From positions 12,925,374 through 12,989,373 of the forward strand of contig OW028580.1 of the NCBI GenBank assembly GCA_932294295.1: 64,000 bases of DNA, given 5' to 3'. Origin of the DNA: Alitta virens (taxonomy: Eukaryota; Annelida; Polychaeta; Phyllodocida; Nereididae). The position numbers were made by a program, and so were the translations under genes. This document shows positions 34,782 through 47,855 of this stretch, in pieces; position 1 is the stretch's first letter, and every line of letters starts with the position of its first letter. The notes under the pieces were generated by a model, which was given only the letters and a program-made list of their open reading frames with translations, ran no database searches and was not told the origin of the DNA.

Positions 34782-37700
34782 TCACTTGCTGAACATATTC
34801 TCTATTTCTTTGAGGAGTTGTTTTCCTTTGTCTCCCGCTTGGTGGCAATAATACTCGGCGGCTGTTCGACATCCAATGTTGATGAGAAGTCTGGCGTACT
34901 CAAGATACACGGCTTCCACAAGAGCTTCTGAGAAAAGGTTAAGGTAGATTTCCAAGATAAATGTCAAACTTATATTATTGGAGTATATTAAAACATTTCC
35001 CTATCTTCAATTTTATTGCAAGGTATCCTCCTATTTATATGCAAGATCACTGAGGAAAATTTCTAGATCTATTATCTATGGCTTTTTACAACTTTGCCAC
35101 ATTAAATCTAGGGGCAAGTGGCCATCTTTTATGTGCTTCAAAGTAAGGAATTTATCCCCAGTAATGGTTGAGATTCTGAATAGCTGCACTGATTTATTAA
35201 TGCATGAAAGCTCCAGGGGGCATTCTGAATCACAGTAAGCTCCACCTGGTGATATTTGCAGAATCCTACAATGATACAACATGTACAGGAATGACACAAT
35301 GTACCATGGTACTTAATTTTGGTGATTTAAAATCACTGAGTCCAAACAAAAATGGCGGAAGTTCTCTTTTAGAGATAGAGATAATTAATCAAGTTTAATC
35401 ACCCATTCACATCACTAAAAAATTCCAGTGGTATTCGCTAAGATTATCCATCGTGATTTCAACACAAAATCTATTATGGAAATATTTATCAAACATTTAA
35501 TAAAATAAATTCATTAAACAAAAGGATACTCGTTTCTTCTGATTTGTCCAGCAAACCAAACTGTTTGAGAGATTCGACAAAGAGCGCTGCACGGTCGCAC
35601 TGCCTCATGGAGTACATCATTTCGATGACTTTAACAAACTGACCCAAGGAGATCATAACCAGGATTGCCATGCTCTGAAATGATCAATCACAATATGTAA
35701 TCTATTTGCAATAACTAGGCATGACTAGTAACTTATATACCGTATAATATTGTGCTTCAGGAGTGATTGACGCAGGAAAAATTATCATAATTTTGAAGAT
35801 ATGGTATTAAGATTGTGCTCCTACTCTCAGAATAATTTTATAGACACTTTTCTTATTAATGTATTTAGATTGTGCATTTTCCTACCTTCTGATTAACATG
35901 AGGTGAAGATAAATGGTCTGCCCATCTTTTCATGACTTCCACGCACTCACTGTATTCCAAAGTTGCCTGAAATGACAAAATAAAATAAATGAGAATATTT
36001 AGAAAGCTCAGAGAAAAAAAAACGTTTTCCAGCACTAAATATCAACAAATTTTACTCAGCTCAGACAAGAATTTTCAATCTAAATGAATACTGTATCTAA
36101 TTTAATTATTGTCTGTTATTTTTTTAAATGCTTTAAGTTAGTTCCCAATTTAAGCTTTCACCTTGGCCAGCCAGGCTGCCTCATACCAGGCACCGTAGGT
36201 TTGTAAGTAACGGCAAGCGTCTAAGCCCTTGTCGATTAAACATAGGAGTTGTACGCCCTCTGTAAAACAAACAGCAGAACAGATTAAATATTAAATTATT
36301 TTATATTATTTTATTATTAAAATATAAATTTACAACACAAATTGTCATAATTAACAATACAATGAGTGAAATAAAGTTGCTCCTTATCTACCTGATAGTT
36401 TTCCATTGGCAATAAGATTGGTCGATACAAGTTTAATTGTACTCTGTGAGGCACCTGATGACCTTATACTGGCAACTAGACATGCTCTGAAAAAAATCAA
36501 ATAAATGGCCATATGTAATTATGTAAAAATGATGCTGATATTCAATGTAAAGCCTTTTCCAAAAAAAAGCTTTGTCATTTCAACTGTTTAATAAATGCCA
36601 GAATCAGACACAGTTTCTTAGAATTACACTACATAATGGTTTTCTATAATCGAGGATGAAATTACACTCTATACTCTGTATTAGTATTTCCTTTCAAATC
36701 ATATTATATATAAAATAGAATGATGTGATTCCAATTGGACATATGATGCGACTTTTACATTTGAAAATCTCGAACTATTCAACAAAGTATAAATTCATCC
36801 CACACATGAAACCAGAGCAAATTAATTTGCATATGATGGAATGAACAATCTAAAGCCTTCAATTTTACAAGTAAATGTTAATGCTTTGGTTTCACTATCT
36901 GCCAGTAGGTGCATTGTACAGGCAAGCCCCGACTTTACCATGATCCTTGGAACGCAATTCTGAGTCTTTCTCAGTATTCACCCCTTACCCATTAGAATAC
37001 CCTCTGTTAAACAGACCTACTCTTGACAAAGCTGCTCCTTTGTCCACATTGCTAGAAATAAAATCATACTTAATATCTATTTATAAAAACTAACCCTTGG
37101 TGTTATTTTTCAATACTAACTCTGGCGGCATGCATCAATGGTCATGACCCTAGTATCTCTCCACTGAGTAAATATTCATATTGTATTAATAGATTAAAAA
37201 ATTATGTAAAAAAGAAAATATTAGAATCTTATACTGATAATCGTAAGGTGCTTGAACATAGTTTTGTTTGGCAAAATAATTCGCTTATTGGTCTTCTCCA
37301 CAGCATCCAGGCCATTGGTTCCCATTGGTCTTCAATGATATTTAAAGTACTCCACAACTGTAACTCTCTTGTATATGCTAAACAGATTGATATTGTTTCT
37401 TTTCTCTTCTCAAAAATCGCTGTGTGTGTGCCACTCCACTGGCTCCCTATATTTAGTATATACCTTTGTATAAGACATTTGGGTGGCCTCTCAGTAGCGA
37501 TGCACATAGACATCTTAGAGAGGTCACCCAGCTCTACTCAATAACAAAGACTTTACCTGCATGTTATGATTATGTACTATTAGCAAAAATAAATGAATTG
37601 AAAATGAAAATTGAAACCGTGTCGAATGCTGTTTATAATTCTGTGGACTAAATACTGTACTGATTGCAGCATTACTCAGAAATAAAAATCTACCCAATAA

Positions 37701-40700
37701 AAATACCTGAGACAATCCGTATAATAACTGTCATTATCAGCGTCTGTCTCCAATAGCAACTGAACAGCTCTGTCTGTCTGTCCAAGCAGCATCAAATTCT
37801 CAGCACATTTCTTCGTGTGTTCGTAAGTTGACCTTTTGCTGTCATGGAGAGACACACGATCCAATTGGTATTTCTGGAAATTGGAAATTTTACAAAATAG
37901 TATAAGGTTTCTTCATTGATGTAATGCAGATGGTTCCTGTTACATTTTTGTACAACAAAACAACATATTTTAAGGCAAAATGTTAATCAAATACACAGAA
38001 TAACATTCTATTCACTAGGATCTGAATGTTCCAGACATCCATAAATAAACAATAATTGCCTTGTTGTGCAGCAACAGGATACACATGTGTACAATTTTGG
38101 ATATATAATGGGTATTTCAAGCATAAATTTACTTTAAAAATAATGAATCTCACCAAGCGTTCAAGTCGCAGAATGAAAGTATTGTATTTTGAAGTAGACT
38201 TAACAATCAGCACAGGTAGCTTCATTTTGCTTGCAATCGAAAGGTCAAAAAAGGCCACTGGAGACCGACGTACTTCAAAGACAACTCCATTCTTAAGCTT
38301 ACAGTTCATTGCCATACATATTCGTAATGACAGAACTACTTGATACATGTAGTAGACCCTGAGACACACTTCAGTGCAATTTCATGAACTTCCAATAAAA
38401 AATGAATTCAGATTGTACCACAATAGCATTATAAATAAGGATTGGATGAGTTGAAATCATCAGCAATATAAGTGATCATCACACAGCCAAAATTAGTTAA
38501 TTTATTCTGAGAGACTCACAATCTCTCCTCAATTCAACCTTCATACCAACACAGAATAAATTAAGATAATCTATGCTTCACAAAAGACCTCATAGAATGA
38601 CCATATAGTTGCACTACAGTACCTGGAATGTGATATTGTCGCATAAAAGATCATTACACGTCTCCAAAGGCCCATCTTGGATGAATGCCCAAGCTGTAGA
38701 AGTCGGACCAGAAGCTTTCGTTTTGTTTTGATCTTCGAAGATCAAAAGATCGTGGGCTTCCTTTGTAGGAGTTGTAGGAATGAACAAGTCACCGACCTTA
38801 TTTTGCGAATATGAACGGCTCATGCTACTGACAACGCCCTACAAAATATTAAGAAAGAAAAGAAGAAATATAAATATAATATGTTAATACTATGTTAACA
38901 AGAATAGGGTTAGTCTAGTATATTTTAATAAATTCAAATTTCCCATGTAAGGAAAATTGAGCGCTACCAAATTACCAAAAATGCCACAGTAATCTTATGA
39001 CAACTTCAAGAGCATAGCTTTTCATAAGATTTACCAATTGTCAACTATTACCTTATTTGACAAAAGTATAATATCTCTATATGATAATAACAAACTAACA
39101 ATGCACAGCTTTTCTTCAATCATTATCAAATTAATCTGGGACATTCAATGAGTTAACTTATACTTCCTGATATGGGAAAGTAACAAAATCTCAATCTTGC
39201 AATACACTGTCAATAGCGTTTCAAATATCACAAAAAAAGAATAAACTTCACCTTGCCATAAACTTCAGCTTTAATGTTTCTCAAATAGTGTAGTGCGATA
39301 GTCCAGAATGTAATTTCCGACTCATCACCGAAAAGCCTTGCGACAATCAAACACCTCTGGGCTATACCAAAAGGACAGTGGGGGAGATACTCCTTCACCT
39401 CTCTGAAATGAGACAATGATGTCACGTAAATGTAATGTAAAATGTATTCAGTTATGAGTCTGTTATCGTCATTGATGAGCCCAACCAACTTTATATGATT
39501 TCAAGCATGGCAGGCCTGCCACATACTGGCCATGCTTGAGTCTTTCTCAATTCTCTCGGGAGCATACAGCCGAGCAGTTGTAGTTGGTGCATCAAGCTCA
39601 GCAACTGGGCACTTGCAATCGCCATCACAGCCTATGGCCAGGTATAGGATTTGCAAGAACTGTATTCTCTCATTGCCATTGGTCTGAAGCTATGTTGGCC
39701 TGTATGACCATCTTCTAGAAGCAGATGTTATGATGAGATGGTAAGGCTGGTCATCAACACCATGTCACAAATTTATCCCATTGGCTCTTTTAGTAAACTT
39801 TAGTTACCCTAAGTTCTTATACTAGTTGACTAACTTGACTTACATATTTTGAAGATTACACTCATAACTTCAGACCAGCCTCCAATATCATCATTTACCA
39901 CCAGCTGGGAGTTCTAAGCTGATTGCAGGGTTTTAGATCATTATCGGTCCAGTAACATAATATCATAAAAGTAATTAAAGAAGCCATATAAGATGTTATA
40001 CTTGTCCAGGACAGCCAGCTGCTCATTGACAATCTTGCTGATGTCGGCATTTTCATCAGTCTCAGGCAGATGAAGAGAATACTGTTCATTCCATGGCTGA
40101 TGTTGAAGGAGACATTTCAAGGTCAGTGCCGCTTTTGGGGGCAGGAGGTGAGGGATGAACATGGGCTCTGGAAAACAACAGGGAATAATGGTCAACCATG
40201 ATAAAGACAGATACATCGGAAGATTTAAAATTGAGGCATACTTACTACATGATTAATTAAGTCTTCTGTATTTTATTGTATCTATTTAGTTTCAGCGGAC
40301 TTTAGAACTGATCAAAATGTAAATAAAGTCTCATACTAATAATTAAGACCATCCAGTGATTTTTGTCTCAAAGTGATCTTTGTCTTAATTATTGCATTGT
40401 ACACTCAACGAGCACTCGATCATTCCATTTTCAACCAAAAAAAAAAAACAACCCCAAATCAAGTCGTAAAATAATCTACTGTATAATAGCAACAAATCAA
40501 TTTATATATAATTCAATGCTGTTTCAACTAAAATGCTGGCTAATATTTAATTCTGATGGTTTGGATCAGAACGATAAGATTAAATCAGAAATTAGCCTCT
40601 TCACATATGATTCGCTTGATCAGCAACTACTTCAATTATCATAGATGAATTACATGATAAAAGCATCTGCAGTGCTACTGGTCTGCAACTAGTCAACTGA

Positions 40701-43700
40701 AAGTCTTCTCCTGGGCTCAATGAACACTTAATTGGTTTTCAGTGCATGTTTCATGTTTGTATCCACTTTACTATCACTTTGAGGTGATTTTAATTAACAT
40801 TTACCTGTAATCTGGTGTTCATCTATTGGCGAGCATCCCTGTCTAAGTAGAATGTCCATGATGCGCACACACCCATCAGCACACGCCAACACGGGTCGAT
40901 CTGACCCTGCCCATTCAGCGTCATTCACTTTAGGAATGTCTTTCGGGGATTTGACGCTGCTGACGAGCTCAACCTGGTCAAGAAATGTCATCTTAGTATA
41001 TATGCTATAAACTTCTGCAAAAGTTTTCGCAAAATTGAGAAAAGTACATTAGCTGACATGAAAGACTACGAATTTCCAAAGTATATTCACACACAAATTA
41101 ATGCCCAATCAGAAAAAAATACATCAATTTAGACTGGAGAACACCTAGATATATTGCATCACTAAATAATACAATTGACCAGCTAATAAACTGCAAGGCT
41201 TTAATGCGAAACACAAATCTGATTTGAATGCTTGTCACATCATTGTACCATACATATGTTCTCAACAAAAAAAAAAACTGCTAAGCACTTCAGTATTGGG
41301 TTCTGTCTATTCATCTGTCTGGCAATTTTTGTCCATCTGACATATATAACATATCACTTACATCCTTAGCATCCCAGACGTCCACTCCATCATTGTACAG
41401 AACCAATAATTTCATATTTCCTCTCCCCGGGGCAAACTTCAATTTCCGGATCCACCCTCGATGAGTAGGCATTGCCCTGTGAAAACAAGGTATTTATACC
41501 AATGATTTTTTAATGCAAATGACACATTAATGCAAAAAATAGAACTACAGTAGTGTTGCATATTAACCTTCATGATGGTTTAATGTTGATCAATGACGGA
41601 CAAAGCAGAACTTCACTATTAAGATCATCCTTGTCATGTATTTATGGACTTAACAATGAGCAGTGGTGAGGAGAAACCACAATATTGAAATCCATATCAC
41701 AAGTTAGCTCTATGGAGAAATCATTTAATAATAACTTCATCTCTGCATTTCTATTTACACATTCTTTCACTTGTCAGGCCACTCAAAAATCAACAATCAT
41801 ATTGTTGAGCAACTGCTGTTCCGCACGCTACCAAACTTTTTGAAGGCAATCCTGTGTCACTTAGCATAGTATGGGGTTAAAATCACCTAGAATATGTACC
41901 CGGACACTTGCCACAGTCTTGAGCTGACTGAAAAATGCCCAAAGGACAATGTTTGCAGTTCAAACATTTCAATTGATCATTTAAAAAAAAGAAGTGGCCA
42001 ACATCGTGCACACTGGACTTATCTTTGAAAAACCTCTGATATTCGGATATTAATCCCTTTGTATCCTTTTTAAAAGCACTTGATTTCAACAGAATTAAGC
42101 GCCAAAGCAAACACGCACCAATCAATACTTCATTAATGCCACCACAGGCAACATTATTTATCTAATGCGGTTCCAATTAAAAATTTATTTATTTTGGTAG
42201 AACCTGCCCTGTCCCGCTTCTAAATTATTGATGATGGTATCAATTTTTTAAAATCTTCTGAATCAAGATTTGCAAGCATCCACTCCTTTCATGCTACCTG
42301 TCTTCAGAAACATCATCGACTTCAGGCAAATTATGTCATAAATTGTGTACAAAGGGTGCCAATAACAAATCACGCCTTATGCTGGTCATCACGCCATCTG
42401 TTCTCGCTAAATTCAATGCAAGTTTCTGTCTAAATGCTGTTATAAATACTTCGGCACACCATTATAACACCTCATTATTAATACCATAGAATCTGGACCC
42501 AGTTATATGCTAACCATTATAATTTACTCCAAATGAAGACAAACTCATAAAACAGCCTAATTTAGGGTACGTAAATTTTGCACAACACAGTAAAGTTTCA
42601 CTGAGCGTGCGCTTCAAATTCATTGCTTGCTCATTACATTGTATATGGCATTTATAACCGGCATACCAAGCTGCTCGCAGGCCCTCCCTCCTCCGTCACT
42701 CCTCAGAAGTAACAGAGGCACTGTGAGCCGCTTCATAACAGGCTTGAGGTGAGACTGATCAACACATCATCTGACCATATTTAGGTTCCAAATATTGTTA
42801 TTTAAATTAGGTACTTTTCCTTTATCCGCAAGTGTGTTAGATAGGTCTAAATCAGTCTATTGTTTTCACAGACCACTGAACTATTTTTAGATCACGTCAT
42901 CAAAGTATATGGTTTTGCTAAGTTGCCAATAACAAAGCTTTCTACAGGATTTCTCTTAGGTGCCCATTGACATGGGATATAGCTGAAACTTCTCTTTAAC
43001 TGGATGAGCTATAAACTACTGAGCCTTAACAACCTTTGTTACCTTACCTCGAAACTCGAGCTTTCAAATCCCACAGATTCAAATTTCCGTCGACATCTCC
43101 CAAAACCATTGTCTCTCCTTTCCAAGCAATGCATGTGATGGACCCCATACCACCCTGCGAAATAAAAAAATCATCAAATCATTAAATAAAACGAATTGGA
43201 TTCCTTAACATTCAAAATCTTGAGCTGACAACTAATTGATTCCCTATTGAGATATTGCATGCCATTCGAGCATATGGAAGCTCACGACTCCAATGTTTCC
43301 ACGCCAAACAACTAATTAATCCAGAAACAAAATATTGGAATCAATAAATTGCTTTCTAAATGAATTCTACCGCAAATATTATTACAATGTATTGCATGTA
43401 CTAAAAAGCCCATCCCTTGACATTCTATAACATTATTTGTCATCCATTTGTACAAAAGGATAACAATTATGGCCAGATGCATTTCAATTGCATCACTTTT
43501 AAGATTTTAATACAAAATATTTCTCTGAATGAATTGCTGAAATGAATTCGCCAAAAAGATTTCCAGTTTTGAATGCAATGACAATTCGAAACATCCTAAT
43601 TGTTCTGTGAGCCTTGGGTGCCATTTATGTCAATTTCATTCAGTCAAAAATGTCCCTTTATAAAGCTGATCTGCTAGTATTTTAATCCAGACAATGCCAT

Positions 43701-44085
43701 TTCCATCTCAACATATCTTGTTTTCAATGATATATTGCTTAGCTGGCAAATCACCAGGAAGTTAATACAAGCAAATATCCATGATAATATTTATCAAATT
43801 TCAGGTACAAACGCAATGTTCCTGTCACTAGTTTGTTATTTTATCATTATGCTTTTTCAGCACAACATACACCATTACAACCACATAATTTATGCGACAC
43901 TAATGCTTGGCATCCCTTAATGAATTTCCAATCTTAAAATGAAGCATCTTACATCAGGCGGGATCTTGGAGCCATCTTTGATGAGGTTTCCTTCCACAAT
44001 GAAATGATAAAGTAGCCCATCATTGTCGGTAAAGACAAAATGCTCTCGAGCCGTCACGTTCTGAAGCAGTTGTTTGGTGTCCGTC
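34782..44085 (-). CDS. WDR11: WDR11 homologue, C-terminal half (13 exons; 5' part beyond the window)
   Basis: Exons in transcript order: 44085-43953, 43154-43048, 41476-41362, 40973-40805, 40167-40002, 39402-39252, 38838-38623, 37873-37707, 36486-36392, 36259-36162, 35966-35886, 35674-35530, 34927-34782. All have GT-AG borders and consistent phase, giving 596 residues and a TGA stop. Signature segments of WDR11 are clear: AREHFVFTDNDG, GSITCIAWKGETMVLGD, a WD unit LWDLKARVSR, RKLKFAPGRGNMKLL, LYNDGVDVWDAK, LLGQTDRAVQLLLETDADN, QSTIKLVSTNLIANGKL and DRAALFVESL. WDR11 is a beta-propeller protein that works with FAM91A1 in capturing AP-1-derived vesicles at the trans-Golgi; human variants cause hypogonadotropic hypogonadism. 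Human WDR11 has about 1,224 residues, so the N-terminal half is missing here. I found none of its exons up to 64000. Confidence 0.95.
37029..37660. other. Unassigned insert-like region in a WDR11 intron
   Basis: This lies in the 1.2-kb intron between the exons at 37707 and 36486. Overlapping short frames (for example 37248-37544 on plus) have unusual length for this AT-rich DNA, but show no family motif. It may be a decayed transposon; I cannot classify it. Confidence 0.35.
39510..39790 (-). repeat. Composite repeat: shared 150-bp module plus SINE B core
   Basis: 39510-39660 (GGCAGGCCTG, AGCATACAGCCGAGCAG, CAATCGCCATCACAGCCTAT) resembles 32560-32700. 39685-39790 contains family-B words (GGTCTGAAGC, GATGAGATGGTAAGGCTGG, ACACCATGTCACAAATTTA). 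The two modules may belong to one longer element. It is in the WDR11 intron between exons 40002 and 39402. Confidence 0.55.
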
Positions 44086-45469
44086 CTGGAAATACACAAA
44101 AAGGAGACATTTACATTACTATAAAGACAGCACATTACAAACTGACATAACGAAGCATAAGTCAGACTTCGAGATAGCCGAGGCAGTGGTGTAGAACCAC
44201 AATTTGAAAGGTCAATCAGATGGCAGGTCCCAATCACAAGCCCAATTATTTATTATGTACACGAGTCTCTATGAACGAACAGAGACTCAGAAAATCACTG
44301 AAATAGAAACTGTCCAAGAAAAGAATTTTCATTTATAAAAATTCCTCAATGAAGTACTGACTTTCAAGCTTTCAAAAGTAGCTTTTACGACAGACACACC
44401 AAATTAAACTTTGTTTTAATTATTAAAACTCAAGGGAGCCCCTTATACAACCCTCTGGGGTTCTCCTGTGATTATGTCTTTGATCCATGTAACAGTTCAT
44501 AAATATATCATTTTCAATTCCATTCGGCATACATATCATATCACTCTAATATCTGTACATAACATCATGTAGTAACCGATTGCAATTTTCACCATTTTTA
44601 CTTCCACGCAGTATGTTTTATGCACACATTGTAACCATTTAACTTTAATATGGAAAAATATGGTTGCAAGTTGTACCGGATATCAATTTATTTAGTTTTG
44701 GCTGGATGTGTTAAGCAAGTGGCATTACTGCGACAAACTGGACTCAAATGTTAATGACACGACAAGATGAAATCTCCAATCATGAACTTGAACACAATAT
44801 TTTGTAAAAACTAGGACCATTCTTGTCATTGTTAGGTTAGCAAATAAATATTGATGGTGAAATTAGATAACAAAATTAGGAATTCATACAAAATCTCCTG
44901 AGCGCTGACAACACAGACACCTGAAAGAATCTCCGTTAACTTGTGTGCCCCTCGTAACTCACACATAGTTCACACACTTCAATTTTAATTTTTTAAAACC
45001 ATCTCTTTTCCCAAAAACCATGTCCTCCACAAATGCAAGCTTTCCAGGCGGCCATAAAGCATCTGTGGCACAAAAACAACTATAACCCCCCTCCCCCCCA
45101 ACCCCCAATATGGGATTCTACACCTGCATAGTTCATTTTCATCATTGCATCTGCTGAGATATGTGTCCATATTTCTAATAAAGATTTAAGAACCTTTTTT
45201 CTGTCTGGATACATATTTGCACAACTTATTTCCATAGAATAATATAAGACCCTTTAGAGATTATAATTTATTATGTCATCACATCTGCCTCTTAATTATA
45301 TCCCCTATACACATACATTCTATGAACTCTATATAATGGGGTGCACTCTCTGACTACACCTTTTCCCTCATACTCAGCTGCACTCCACTTTAGTTCTGTG
45401 GACTCCTGTAGAGCCCTACAGACAGTTGGAACTTGGAACTAATCAATAACATTATGTATTCAGCCCACA

Positions 45470-45605
45470 ACCATTGCAAGGCTGCTGTGGATGCTGGTGG
45501 TGATGCTGCCGTCCCATCACTTGCACTGCTGCTGATGCTGCTAAGACTGCTGCTGAGGCAGGTATGCTAGAAGCTGTAGCAGCAGCAGCTCATAGGCATC
45601 TCACA
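45470..45605. repeat. CTG/GCT-rich low-complexity patch
   Basis: Imperfect runs of GCTGCTG, GATGCTG and GCAGCAGCAG. No exon boundary or conserved frame fits it. Confidence 0.7.
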
Positions 45606-47099
45606 GGTGTTCTAATATGGATGCTCCATCCTCACGTCTCTGTTGGAAGTGACCGGACTAGTTGTCTTATATGGATAGCATAGCTCAAGCTTACATTGTC
45701 AGGTATGTATTTAAGAGTTGTCATCTTACTTTATTTAACAGATGGACACCATACAGTATCATCTAACAATATTGATGTAAACAGAACATGGTGTCCACTT
45801 GTCGATACAGCATGTACGCCAAGTGATTCATAAAACCATTTCATGCCTCGCGTAGCATGTCAGCGCTCTTGGCACAGGCTTCGGTGCCAATTGAACATCA
45901 CGTTCAATCGAAAGGAAACTTCTCAAGTAACAAGATTAGGCATTAGTTACACCTAAAACAGCTTGGAAGCCATGCTAACAGCATTGATGGAATTATCATA
46001 TATCTGATAAATCGTTGCGATAAATATTTGTAGGTCTGCTTCTAATACTTATTGACCACAAGGAAGCATTCATCAGAATTTGACGCTGACATTCCATTGA
46101 ATCTGTTCGGCTGTTTCGCAGAGATGAACAAAAAATCCTGATAACGAGCATGAAAATGTTGAGCGATCAGATTGCAGCTGAAAACCCAAAAGCAATTACG
46201 ACACTCAATACCCTGAATTCGATCGGAGCGTTCTGCTTACATTAAACTCATTGATAAAGCATGCCTTTTTTGCATTAATTGAAAACATTACATTCATAAA
46301 GGAATCAATTACAGACATTAATCAGTGGTGTGAAATGTTGGTCCAATTAATTGTAATTGTAATCCTTATAAGGTCATTGTTCCTGCTAAAATGCCGATAC
46401 CCACACAAAGACATTACACTACATATCTCTGCCAAGGCTTTTTCCTGATATGCCAGCCACATTTTGTCTTTTTCTCTGCCAGTTGAAACCATTTTCCTCC
46501 TGTCTGTCATATAAGCACCTCCCACAGTGAAGCAGACATCTAATTCACCAGCCACCTGGTACTTTCTCAGGGTTTCTGAAGCGACCAATCATACTTCCGA
46601 CTGAAGCAAAGCAAAATATACCATCCTACCAAATTGATTACATCCTTAATGAATATTGGCAGTATAACTCCTTTCTGTTTAATATAATAGTGTTTTTGGA
46701 CAGTTGGAGAGACCATCGTCTGAAGCTAATTGTCTGCAGCTAATCAATGCTCCACAAATAAATACAAAATAGCTAATGAAAATTATCTTGAGGGAAATGG
46801 TGGTCTTCAGGGACAGTGACTAGGGTTAAGCTCACTTTGCTGAATAATGTACTTAAATCTACTTCCTAAAGATCACATTGTCTGTTACAGGATAGGGAAT
46901 GAGATAGGGAAGCCTTCAGAGCAAATACTAGGGTTGATCAAAAAGATGTGATTAGAGGGGCAATCCTTTCACTAGCTAACTAGTCTCAGCATAGACACAA
47001 GAGTGGCAGGCATCACATTTCTTCTTTTCAATGTAATGTCATCAAATTTAATGAAATTAAGTTCATAAAGAGAGCGTAGGGTATCTTACACACAACGCA

Positions 47100-47146
47100 G
47101 AGAAGCAACCAATGCCTTAACCACTAGACCACCCAGATGTACACCA
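47100..47146 (-). mobile_element. SINE head fragment
   Basis: The minus strand reads GGGTGGTCTAGTGGTTAAGG, a tRNA-like A-box region as in family B. The B box and body are absent or unrecognisable. Confidence 0.45.
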
Positions 47147-47399
47147 AGTTTAACCGCGCCCACCTGAATGGGCCATTTTGCCCTAAGGGTCGGCTTTGCA
47201 GAAGAGGACAAGATAATTAGGGTCAAAGGGCTAGGTCCTGAGGCAAAAGGATGAATGTTAAAGCAACCTTTCAACTAAGCAAAGGATGCCGAATCAACCT
47301 TCTAGGATTTCAGATGAATGTGTAACCGGCCTTAAAAATCAACCTAAGGATTCAGTGAATGTTAGAGCCAAGCGTATTACCTTAACGAGAGTTATCACT

Positions 47400-47855
47400 T
47401 CCACAAATATTGGCAGCGATAGTTATCATTACCCACACAACTGGCAGTGACATTTATCTTTACCAACACATACCTGCAGTGACATTTCTCTTGTTAAACA
47501 TATTGGCAGTGATATTTTTCTTTACCAAACATACTGGCAGTGATATTTATCATTACCGACCTACTGGCAATGATAGTTATTTTACCAAACAGTTTATCAA
47601 ACACACTAACAGTGATATTTATCATTATCAACATATTGGCGGTTATAGTTATCATTATGGCAATGTCAGTTATCATTACCAAATCTACTAGCAAGGATAG
47701 TTATGACCAAACATACTGAATGATATTTATCTTTACCTAACATACCAGTAGTGGTAGTTATCATTACCAATAATACTGGCAGTGGCAGTTATCATTACTG
47801 AACATATTGACAGTGATAGTTATCATAACAAAACATATTGGCAGTCTTACCAAAG
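47400..47855. repeat. Degenerate minisatellite, about 33-bp units
   Basis: Roughly thirteen imperfect copies of a unit containing CATACTGGCAGTGATAGTTA and TCATTACCAA. The array gives rise to meaningless overlapping frames on both strands. Confidence 0.85.

Noticed and set aside
37248..37544. 98-codon plus-strand frame in a WDR11 intron
   Set aside because: No signature residues, a competing frame on the opposite strand, and no splice or promoter context.
47410..47694. Overlapping frames rich in Ile, Thr and Tyr on both strands
   Set aside because: They translate the degenerate minisatellite; there is no conservation of frame between units.
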